From positions 1 through 8,779 of the forward strand of contig JAUXMA010000053.1 in NCBI GenBank assembly GCA_030623425.1: a DNA stretch of 8,779 nucleotides, read 5' to 3'. The DNA is from Rhodospirillaceae bacterium (lineage in GTDB: Bacteria; Pseudomonadota; Alphaproteobacteria; Rhodospirillales; 2-02-FULL-58-16). The notes below the pieces were generated by a model. That model worked only from the letters and a program-made list of their open reading frames with translations. It was not told where the DNA came from and did no database searches. This document shows, piece after piece, positions 1 through 6,300 of this stretch (positions within the stretch are counted from its first letter, which is position 1; each line of letters opens with the position of its first letter). Both the position numbers and the translations under genes were made by a program.

Positions 1-114
1 CGCAAGGGAGGGCCGTGTCCGATAGTCGAAGGGTGGGAAGTTCCGCTTCCGCCATCAGGCCGGTCGCCGCGGTTACGGCGTTCACCGCCATTTGACGGGC
101 ACCGCCGCCGTGCC
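1..114. repeat. Left copy of 114-bp direct repeat (R1)
   Basis: Bases 1-114 recur without a mismatch at 6026-6139 in the same orientation, an offset of 6025. The identity stops at 114, right after a small inverted repeat (GGCAC at 98-102, GTGCC at 110-114). The left limit is unknown because the window begins inside the repeat. The two copies bracket the whole metal-resistance cluster. I recognise no IS end or tRNA end in it. On the minus strand it can be read as part of a short ORF, but I cannot assign a protein family. Confidence 0.9.
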
Positions 115-182
115 GTGTCTAAAGCTCTGACTTCCCTCTGAGCCTCGCCGTTCCACCACTTAATTTTTCTGCTACAAACCCA

Positions 183-214
183 TTGACTCCGTACTCAAAT
201 ACGGCTGGTACGAT
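183..214 (+). promoter_or_regulatory. MerR-class promoter/operator of the merR remnant
   Basis: The -35 element TTGACT (183-188) is separated by a long 20-bp spacer from a -10-like TACGAT (209-214). The spacer holds the dyad CCGTA (189-193), N6, TACGG (200-204). A long spacer with a centred dyad is the hallmark of promoters that MerR proteins untwist. From memory, CCGTA-N6-TACGG matches the Tn501/Tn21 mercury operator, which has a 19-bp spacer. The predicted transcription start is close to the ATG at 222, so the merR transcript would be nearly leaderless unless the ATG at 237 is used. Confidence 0.75.
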
Positions 215-221
215 ATGCCTT

Positions 222-356
222 ATGGATAACTTCATCATGACGGAATTGACAATTGGAAATGTGGCCAAGACGGCGGGAGTCGGCGTTGAAACCATTCGGT
301 TCTATGAGCGGAAAGGGCTGATCAAACGGCTTCGGCGAAGCTCGCCGCCGCTTTGA
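222..356 (+). pseudogene. merR: Truncated MerR-family metal regulator (N-terminal DNA-binding part only)
   Basis: The reading frame from ATG 222 (or ATG 237) gives 44 (or 39) residues, ending at TGA 354-356. It carries the MerR winged-helix start: LTIGNVAKTAGV, then VETIRFYERKGLI and the basic stretch KRLRRSS. A working MerR is about 130-145 residues, with a dimerisation helix and a metal loop with cysteines; all of that is missing here. The sequence stays MerR-like to about codon 36 from ATG 237 and then stops making sense. Bases after about 345 remain open in another frame to TAA 410-412, which suggests an internal deletion. It lies under its own MerR-class promoter and codirectional with the operon. 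It could at most bind DNA poorly, since it lacks the dimer helix, so any control of the operon probably comes from another MerR in trans, or is lost. Confidence 0.8.
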
Positions 357-408
357 AAGGCACTCGCCACATCCATGTCCAGAGGTATGAAACGAGGAAA
401 ATTCCGGC

Positions 409-440
409 TTAACTCCGTATCCTGGTACGGTGTTTAGGCT
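409..440 (+). promoter_or_regulatory. MerR-class promoter/operator of the metal operon
   Basis: TTAACT (409-414) as -35, a 20-bp spacer (415-434) and TAGGCT (435-440) as a weak -10. The spacer holds CCGTA (415-419), N6 (tcctgg), TACGG (426-430). Half-sites, dyad spacing and promoter spacer equal those of the upstream site at 183-214, while the central six bases differ, so this is a conserved operator and not a simple copied block. It lies about 80 bp before the first operon gene. The rest of 357-519 holds only the broken tail of merR and an untranslated leader. Confidence 0.7.
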
Positions 441-519
441 TTACAAATGCGAGCCAAGGCCCGGGCGGATAGCCCGGCTGACGTCTCCGCCAACCATGTT
501 CTGAAAAGGGATAAGAAAA

Positions 520-1260
520 TTGGACCTCGCCACTTGGCACGATCAGGTTTCAGCCATATCGCCCCTGTCGTTCGCGCTGGTGGCGATGGCCGGGCTGACA
601 ATTGGAGTGGCGCCCAGTTCCCTGCCGCTATTCACCGTTGTCGTCGGCTTCGTGGGCGGACGGGCGGATCAGCGGGAGAGCGAAACCAGAGCCAGGGGTT
701 TGCGGCTGTCGGCCGGCTTTGTTCTCGGCATGGCCACTGTTGATGCAACTATCGGCGCCCTGTTCGGCTTCCTCGGGGTTGCCGTTATCCGTGTCCTTTC
801 CGAATACCTGGTCATCACCAACTTCTTCATTGCCGCCCTTCTGGTGATCCTTGGGCTGGCGCTGCTACGCAAGATCCGCATTTGGTTTCCGGTCCTGAGG
901 CCGGCGATGCGCCGCGTCGATTCCTTCGCCGGCGCCTATACGCTTGGTATTCCCTTCGGGCTTGTCACTTGTCCGGCCTGCACGCCGATGATGATGCCGA
1001 TCCTGGCGGCGGCGGCGGCATCGGGCTCGCCGTGGATGGGAGCGGCGTTGCTGTTCGTCTCCGGTCTTGCCAGGGGTTTTCCGCTGCTGCTCGCCGGGAC
1101 GGCGGCGGGCATGGTCAAGCGGGTGCGGCGATTGGCGGTATGGGTTCCACGGATCGAGCGGGCATGCGGCATCCTTCTGCTGATTGCCGCTCTCTATTTC
1201 GTCTACCAAGGCGTTGCCTACATGGGGTTCGTTCCAGCGTTTCAGTTTTTGTTTAGATGA
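520..1260 (+). CDS. CcdA/DsbD-like membrane protein, first of a pair
   Basis: This 246-residue, very hydrophobic protein has about six membrane segments (roughly 16-46, 63-90, 98-117, 136-168, 172-197, 213-236). It fits the CcdA/DsbD transmembrane family, which moves reducing equivalents across the inner membrane to periplasmic thiols. The first half has the family turn (GVAPSSLPL, 29-37, followed by GFVGG) but with serine where CcdA has its first cysteine. The second half has a CPAC motif (151-154) followed by TPMMMP, which could bind metal or act as a thiol pair. One more cysteine is at 216. The start is TTG at 520: an in-frame TGA lies at 502-504, no ATG lies between, and AAGGGATAAG precedes it. 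The next gene begins 12 bases after its stop, so the two are probably translationally coupled. Family is fairly sure; the partner is inferred. Confidence 0.75.
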   Translation: MDLATWHDQVSAISPLSFALVAMAGLTIGVAPSSLPLFTVVVGFVGGRADQRESETRARGLRLSAGFVLGMATVDATIGALFGFLGVAVIRVLSEYLVITNFFIAALLVILGLALLRKIRIWFPVLRPAMRRVDSFAGAYTLGIPFGLVTCPACTPMMMPILAAAAASGSPWMGAALLFVSGLARGFPLLLAGTAAGMVKRVRRLAVWVPRIERACGILLLIAALYFVYQGVAYMGFVPAFQFLFR

Positions 1261-1272
1261 AAGGTTTGAGCC

Positions 1273-1947
1273 TTGGCGGCAGCCGAACTGATTAATTTGC
1301 TCCTGATTCCCGTGGGGCTCGGCCTTCTGGGGTTCGTCGAGCCCTGCTCCATCGGCTCCACTCTGCTGTTCATCAAGTACGTCGAGGGCAAGGACGCGGC
1401 TGCCAAGCTGTCCCAGCTCGGCATATTCATGCTGACGCGCGCGCTGTTCATCGGCGCCATGGGCGCGGGAGCCGCTCTTTTCGGCGTTCTGTTCCTGGAC
1501 ATCCAGAAGGGTGGGTGGCTGGTGCTGGGGACCGCCTACCTGGCGCTCGGCGTCCTCTACCTGCTGGGCAAGGGCGGCGTTCTTTCCAGGACCATCGGCC
1601 CCGGCTTGGAGCGACTATCGGGAAAGCGTGGAAGCGCCGCCCTTGGCGTTCTGTTCGGGCTCAACATTCCGGCCTGCGCGGCGCCGCTCATTTTCGCCCT
1701 GCTCGGCGCCGCGTCCCTTGGCGCCGGCGCCAATGCCGCCAAGGGGTTCTTCACCCTGGCGCTGTTCGGTCTGGCGCTGTCCGTGCCGCTGGCCGCGGCG
1801 CTGCTGTCGGCGAGGGTGCGCCGCCTGCTCGACCGCTTCGCCGCCCTTTCCGCCCGCATGCCGTTATGGGCCGGGGCCGTTTTCGTCGCCCTGGGCCTGT
1901 GGTCCATCTATTTCGGCCTGTTTGTAAACTTGGAGGATTGGACATGA
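1273..1947 (+). CDS. CcdA/DsbD-like membrane protein, second of the pair
   Basis: A 224-residue membrane protein with about six helices, arranged as two CcdA-like halves. The first half has GFVEPCSIGS (20-29, Cys25), close to the usual PC motif of CcdA. The second half has NIPACAAP (131-138, Cys135). Both redox-type cysteines are therefore kept here, unlike in the upstream neighbour. The start is TTG at 1273: an in-frame TGA at 1267-1269 excludes longer forms, and AAAGG at 1260-1264 is well placed. Its stop overlaps the next start as ATGA (1944-1947). The likely role is to pass electrons from cytoplasmic thioredoxin to a periplasmic or membrane acceptor in the metal system, or to carry metal directly through paired cysteines; the sequence does not separate these. 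Confidence 0.75.
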   Translation: MAAAELINLLLIPVGLGLLGFVEPCSIGSTLLFIKYVEGKDAAAKLSQLGIFMLTRALFIGAMGAGAALFGVLFLDIQKGGWLVLGTAYLALGVLYLLGKGGVLSRTIGPGLERLSGKRGSAALGVLFGLNIPACAAPLIFALLGAASLGAGANAAKGFFTLALFGLALSVPLAAALLSARVRRLLDRFAALSARMPLWAGAVFVALGLWSIYFGLFVNLEDWT

Positions 1948-3383
1948 AAAAAGCACTGGCGATCACCGCGCTGGCAGGTTCCCTGTGGGCCTCGGCCGTG
2001 ACGGCCGGCGACCAAGGGTTTCACTACTACGAGAAAAGTGTCGAGCCCGCCACCTATTACGCGGCGATTACCAACCTGGCCAACGCCGTCATGTTCTCCG
2101 GTCTCGGCGAAGAGTTGATCGTTTCGCCCTACGAGCGCGACGACTGGCTGCGCCGTTCCGGCTACGTCACCCGTCCTCCCATGCCCGACATGGGCATCGT
2201 CGGGCCGGTCTACGCCGGGGCGTTGCCGGTATTCAAGGAGATGCCGGATTTCTCCAGGCCCGAGACCCTGCGCTGGAAACCGGACTCGTTTGACCGCACC
2301 CTCGATCCCGGCGCCCAGGCCTGGACGCTGCTGAAGATCACCAGTCCGCAGTTTCACCTGCAATTCCACGACCTGCCCGAGAACAGGATAGCGGCGCTGA
2401 TGATGCTCCCCCAGGCCCGAGAGCAGGCGCGGCTCCTCGGAGACCGTTTGCGCAACGGGGAGGGGCTTTTTGCCCCGCGCTCGCCCGACGGAACCTTTCT
2501 CGCCGCCAATCCGCGTGATCAGGCGGCGGTGCTGTGGGCGGTCTCCAACCTGATCCTTGCGAGTACCAGCTGGCGCGATGACTATTGGCATCAAGCCTAC
2601 CGCGATCTTGTCAAGGCGGACGACTACCGCTCCCTTGCCGATCTCGCATTGGCGGCGGTTATCAAGCTGCCGCCAGGCGCCGCCACCGAGAGGGCCGTCG
2701 CCGTCGAGGCGTTGGGCCGGTACGCATTGATCGCCGGTGACGCCGGAAAGAGACGGCAAGCTCTCGACCTGGCGCGCCAGCACGCCGAATCTCTACGGGC
2801 CGATGCCGGAAAGGGACTCGAAGACCTGGCGATGTCGGTCTACGGCCTGACCGAGGCCGGACGCCTGCTCAAGGAACAGAGTTTCTCGAAGGCCGCAACG
2901 GACCTTTTCAGAACCCGGCTGATGGCGTCGTGGAACGCGGAACGCGGCATTTTCAGTGCCTCCGGCGATAAATCAGTCTACACGCCGCGCATCATCGGCG
3001 CCGTCGTGGCGGCTTTAAACGCCATGCGCTGGCACGGGCCGGACAACTTGGCCGCCGAGGCCCGTCGGCTTTACCCCCGCTTCTTCGAGAACGCCGTGAT
3101 CCGCTCCGGCTTGCTGCGCGCCAGCCCGCTGCCGCTGGTGAGCGGCAAGTACCGCGAGGCCCAGCCCGCGGCCAACTTCGCCCATCCCTCTCTACCCATG
3201 TCGAAAGATACCGGCATCGCCCCCGTGTTCGCCTCGCAAGTCTCCTACGGCAACGGCCGATGGGAAATCACCGACTCGTCCTTCCGCACCGCCGAAGCCA
3301 TGTTCCTGGCCCATATGCTGGCGCTCAGTAGCGACGGGCGATCCGACACCTTCCTTCCCGAAGACCGGATGCGGGGACTTTAA
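1944..3383 (+). CDS. Secreted periplasmic protein of unknown function, 479 residues, no cysteine
   Basis: I do not recognise the family. ATG 1944 is chosen because GGAGG (1932-1936) sits 7 bases upstream and because a clean Sec signal peptide follows: MKK, a hydrophobic core and an AVTA cleavage site after residue 21. The reading frame is open much further upstream, but only as a shadow of the preceding gene. The mature part is soluble and mostly helical. Repeated helix-like stretches (about 185-380, for example AVLWAVSNLILAS, YTPRIIGAVVAALNAM) would suit an alpha/alpha-toroid fold; that is a guess. It has no cysteine at all, although its neighbours are rich in redox or metal cysteines. Possible metal-relevant patches are PPMPDM near residue 80 and histidines in FHLQFHD near 140. 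Its place between the CcdA-like pair and the ATPase implies a periplasmic job in the same pathway. Confidence 0.85.
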   Translation: MKKALAITALAGSLWASAVTAGDQGFHYYEKSVEPATYYAAITNLANAVMFSGLGEELIVSPYERDDWLRRSGYVTRPPMPDMGIVGPVYAGALPVFKEMPDFSRPETLRWKPDSFDRTLDPGAQAWTLLKITSPQFHLQFHDLPENRIAALMMLPQAREQARLLGDRLRNGEGLFAPRSPDGTFLAANPRDQAAVLWAVSNLILASTSWRDDYWHQAYRDLVKADDYRSLADLALAAVIKLPPGAATERAVAVEALGRYALIAGDAGKRRQALDLARQHAESLRADAGKGLEDLAMSVYGLTEAGRLLKEQSFSKAATDLFRTRLMASWNAERGIFSASGDKSVYTPRIIGAVVAALNAMRWHGPDNLAAEARRLYPRFFENAVIRSGLLRASPLPLVSGKYREAQPAANFAHPSLPMSKDTGIAPVFASQVSYGNGRWEITDSSFRTAEAMFLAHMLALSSDGRSDTFLPEDRMRGL

Positions 3384-3399
3384 GTAAGGGAGAACCGCC

Positions 3400-5916
3400 A
3401 TGTCCAACGCTCTCGCTAACGTACAACTGAAGATCGGCGGCATGAGCTGTTCGTTCTGCGCCAACTCCATCGAGAAGGCCCTGCGGCGCGAGAAGGGCGT
3501 GCAAGAGGTTCATGTCTCGCTCGCCCATGAAGAAGTGCTGGTCCGTTACCGCGCCGAGGACGACGGCGTTCCAACCGCCGTCAAGGACGTCATGCGGGCG
3601 CTGGGCTTTACCATCCGCGATCCGCGAAAGACCGAGGCTTTCGAGGAGCAGGAAAGGGAAGAGAAGAGGGAGCGCACGGACCTGATCTTCGCGGCGGTGT
3701 CGGCGATGACCTTGTTCCTCGCCATGTCGGCCATGTGGCTCGGCCTCTGGCAAATGGAGAACTGGCACGTCTGGAGCGCCTGGGGGATTTCCACCTTCGT
3801 TTTTGGGTGGAACGGACGGCGGATCATCCGCATGGCCTGGGGAGCGGCCTGGCGCGGTATCACCAACCAGCATGTCTTGCTTAGCGTCGGCGCCATCGGC
3901 GCCTATATCGGTGGGATGTTGGGGGCGCCCATTCCTTTCCTCGACTGGTACGGGTTCGTCGGCTTTCCTTCCGTTGATTTCTTCGGCGTCGTCGTCTTCC
4001 TCACCGCCTATCACCTGCTGTCCGGGTTCATTTCATTCAAGGTCAGAACGAAAGCCTCCGAGAGCGTTCGCAAACTGCTCGACATGCAGCCGCCGACGGC
4101 GCGGGTGGTGCGCGGCGGAGAGGAACGCGAAATCGACATCGAAGACTTGGTGGTCGGAGACCGGGTGCGCATCCGCCCCGGCGAGCGGATCCCCGTCGAT
4201 GGCCTTGTGGTCGAGGGCCACGGCGCGGTGGACGAATCCCTGGTCACCGGGGAACCTATACCCGATGAGAAAGAAATCGGCGGCGAAGTCATCGGCGGAA
4301 GCGTCAACCAGACTGGAACGCTGCTCGTCGAGGTGATCCGCGTCGGCGAGGACAGTTTTCTTCACCAGGTCGCCCGCCATGTGGAGGAGGCGAAAGCGAT
4401 GAAGCCAGGGATCATCGTTCTCGTCGACCGGGTTCTGCGCCATTACGTGCCGGTGGTATTGGTTGTTTCCCTGGGCGCGCTGCTGTTCTGGGGCATGGCG
4501 CCGGACGCCTGGAGCGCCGAGCCCCATTGGGTGCGGGCCATCTATGCGGCGGTCACGGTCCTGGTCATGGGCTATCCGTGCTCGCTGGGCATGGCGACGC
4601 CGCTGGCGCTTATCCGTGGCGGCGGCATGGCCGCCGAGCGCGGCATCCTCGTGCGCTCGGGCGAAGCGTTCCAGACGCTCAAGGACATCACCCACGTTAT
4701 GCTCGACAAGACGGGCACCATCACCGAGGGTAAGCCCAAGGTGATCCAAATCGAAACCCTGAACGGGCTTTCCAGGGACGATCTTTTACGCCTGGCGGCG
4801 GCGGCGGAACTCCATTCCGAACATCCCTTGGGCCGCGCCATCGTCACCGCCGCCAAGGAAAAAACCCTGGAGGTTCCCTCATCCAGTGACTTCAAAGCCA
4901 TTACGGGAGCCGGTGTCGAGGCCAAGGTGAATGGCCACGGAGTCCAGGTGGGAACGGCGCGTTTCCTGTCGTCTCAAGGGATTCCGGTCACCCAAGCCGA
5001 GCCCTTGCTCGCCGTTCACGAAGAGAAAGCGCATACGGCGGTGCTTATCGCCGTCGATGGTCGGGTGTCGGGGATCTTAAGCATTGCCGACGCCATCAAG
5101 CCGGACGCCAGCGAAGCGGTGGCCGAAATGAAGGCCCAAGGCCTGATCCCCTTGCTGGTCACCGGCGACAACCGGCGCACGGCTGAAGCCGTGGCCCGCC
5201 AGGTGGGGATCGAAGAGGTCCATGCCCAAGTGCTGCCCCAGGACAAGGCCGATCTGGTGCGCAAGCTGCAAGGCGAGGGCGCGCGGGTCATCATGGTCGG
5301 GGACGGCATCAACGATGCCCCGGCGTTGATGCAGGCCGACGTCGGCGCCGCCATCGGCGCCGGCACCGACATCGCCATCGAATCCTCCGATGTCATCCTG
5401 ATCGGCCACCGTGTCGGCGCCATCCTCGATGCGCAAAGTATCGGCGCCGCCAGTTACCGCAAGACGGTCCAGAACCTGTGGCTTGCCTTCTTCTTCAACG
5501 GCGTCGGTGTGCCGCTGGCGACGACGGGGCTGGTGCATCCGTCCTGGGCGATGATCGCCATGGCCTTGAGCGTCAGCGCCGTGTTGGCGAATTCATTCGG
5601 CGGACGGTTGCTTCGGACCACAACGAACGTCTCCTCGACCGGAAAAGCAAATGAGGTGTCTTCCATGAGCTCCTTGCAGGTTGACGAATTGGTTTTCTCG
5701 GTGCCTGGAATCCATTGTCCGGCCTGCGTGACCAGCATTTGCATCTACTTGAAGGCTTCTCCCGGAGTTGAAACGGTTGAAGGAGACGCGAGAGCCAAGA
5801 CGGTGGCCGTCTCCTACCACCCGGATGCCCTGACCCCGGATCAGTTGCAAAGCCTGTTTCGTGAGATCGGATACGAACCGGAGAGCGTCATCCGGGGCGT
5901 GGGCCATAGAGTATGA
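3400..5916 (+). CDS. Heavy-metal P1B-type ATPase with N- and C-terminal HMA domains and a YPC ion-path motif
   Basis: An 838-residue inner-membrane metal pump. An HMA domain (1-75) has GMSCSFC (Cys17, Cys20). Membrane pairs follow at about 95-115/125-145 and 155-175/190-215. The actuator loop has TGEP (283-286). The ion-path helix near 380-410 has GYPCSLG (391-397), where most metal ATPases have CPC. Next come the phosphorylation motif DKTGT (436-440), the HP signature SEHPLG (473-478), TGD (588-590) and GDGINDAP (634-641). The last two helices are about 690-710 and 714-735. A linker and a second HMA domain (about 757-835, CPAC at 773-776) are fused at the C terminus. The final helices show FN and ALSVS rather than the YN and M..SS pattern of copper pumps, so the metal is uncertain. 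The gene begins 16 bases after the previous one, behind AAGGGA. Its last 29 bases overlap a gene remnant on the other strand. Confidence 0.93.
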   Translation: MSNALANVQLKIGGMSCSFCANSIEKALRREKGVQEVHVSLAHEEVLVRYRAEDDGVPTAVKDVMRALGFTIRDPRKTEAFEEQEREEKRERTDLIFAAVSAMTLFLAMSAMWLGLWQMENWHVWSAWGISTFVFGWNGRRIIRMAWGAAWRGITNQHVLLSVGAIGAYIGGMLGAPIPFLDWYGFVGFPSVDFFGVVVFLTAYHLLSGFISFKVRTKASESVRKLLDMQPPTARVVRGGEEREIDIEDLVVGDRVRIRPGERIPVDGLVVEGHGAVDESLVTGEPIPDEKEIGGEVIGGSVNQTGTLLVEVIRVGEDSFLHQVARHVEEAKAMKPGIIVLVDRVLRHYVPVVLVVSLGALLFWGMAPDAWSAEPHWVRAIYAAVTVLVMGYPCSLGMATPLALIRGGGMAAERGILVRSGEAFQTLKDITHVMLDKTGTITEGKPKVIQIETLNGLSRDDLLRLAAAAELHSEHPLGRAIVTAAKEKTLEVPSSSDFKAITGAGVEAKVNGHGVQVGTARFLSSQGIPVTQAEPLLAVHEEKAHTAVLIAVDGRVSGILSIADAIKPDASEAVAEMKAQGLIPLLVTGDNRRTAEAVARQVGIEEVHAQVLPQDKADLVRKLQGEGARVIMVGDGINDAPALMQADVGAAIGAGTDIAIESSDVILIGHRVGAILDAQSIGAASYRKTVQNLWLAFFFNGVGVPLATTGLVHPSWAMIAMALSVSAVLANSFGGRLLRTTTNVSSTGKANEVSSMSSLQVDELVFSVPGIHCPACVTSICIYLKASPGVETVEGDARAKTVAVSYHPDALTPDQLQSLFREIGYEPESVIRGVGHRV
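5653..5667 (+). promoter_or_regulatory. Internal ribosome-binding site and in-frame ATG before the C-terminal HMA domain
   Basis: GAGG (5653-5656) stands 8 bases before ATG 5665-5667, which is codon 756 of the ATPase and in frame. Initiation here would yield an 83-residue stand-alone HMA protein, the size of a soluble metallochaperone (CopZ or MerP without signal). The codon falls in the non-conserved linker, exactly where a free chaperone would begin. Either the site is used to make both products, or it is the scar of two genes fused by loss of a stop. Confidence 0.4.
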
Positions 5917-5977
5917 TCCCCGCTCCAAACAGGCACACCGCGGCTCCGATCAAATCCCATGTGTTGCCGAGAAAACC
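5888..5977 (-). pseudogene. C-terminal remnant of a UPF0060/YnfA-like small membrane protein
   Basis: Read on the minus strand, about 29 codons end at TGA (5890-5888) and spell a tail of the form WDLIGAAVCLFGAGIILYGP. This resembles the conserved last helix of UPF0060 (YnfA) proteins. Family members are about 105-110 residues; the part upstream of residue W is not recognisable, and the right repeat begins about 50 bp away. The fragment overlaps the 3' end of the ATPase gene by 29 bases. It is probably a dead piece left by the recombination that placed the cluster here. The family call is from memory. Confidence 0.5.
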
Positions 5978-6025
5978 CCTCGATTTACTGGCCTTGTTCC
6001 CTAATATGTCTCGGAATTTCGCCCG

Positions 6026-6139
6026 CGCAAGGGAGGGCCGTGTCCGATAGTCGAAGGGTGGGAAGTTCCGCTTCCGCCATCAGGCCGGTCGCCGCGGTTA
6101 CGGCGTTCACCGCCATTTGACGGGCACCGCCGCCGTGCC
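6026..6139. repeat. Right copy of 114-bp direct repeat (R2)
   Basis: Identical to 1-114 and in the same orientation. To the left the match cannot be followed, because copy R1 starts at the window edge. To the right it stops at 6139, after the inverted pair GGCAC/GTGCC (6123-6127, 6135-6139). On the minus strand it lies within an open frame from ATG 6116 to TAA 5985 (43 residues) that I cannot assign. Nothing recognisable lies in the 100 bp between this repeat and the transposase promoter. Confidence 0.9.
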
Positions 6140-6242
6140 TTGCGCGGTAGTGGCGCCGGGGATGCCGGCGAGGCGTCCGAACCTAACCGCTGGGGAGCCG
6201 ATGCGCCGTTCCCGCCGCCTGTTTGCTTTGGCAATTATATAC

Positions 6243-6271
6243 TTGACACATGTGAGATCATTTCGTAACAT
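6243..6271 (+). promoter_or_regulatory. Sigma-70-type promoter of the transposase
   Basis: A perfect TTGACA (6243-6248), a 17-bp spacer and TAACAT (6266-6271) precede the transposase start by 29 bases. A strong Shine-Dalgarno AAAGGAG (6286-6292) lies 8 bases before ATG 6301. Confidence 0.7.
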
Positions 6272-6300
6272 GGCCTCAATACATTAAAGGAGTTTAGGCC

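Noticed and set aside
1515..1943. 143-codon upstream extension of the secreted-protein frame, giving 622 residues
   Set aside because: It is arginine/proline-rich shadow sequence within the second CcdA-like gene; ATG 1944 has a good Shine-Dalgarno and a signal peptide.
5985..6116. Minus-strand 43-residue frame inside R2 (MAVNAVTAATGLM...)
   Set aside because: It looks somewhat protein-like but I can name no family and no start signal; kept only as a remark under the repeat.
6001..6234. Minus-strand 77-residue ORF across the right repeat
   Set aside because: Low-complexity Gly/Ser/Pro/Arg composition typical of high-GC shadow frames, no ribosome-binding site, no recognisable family.
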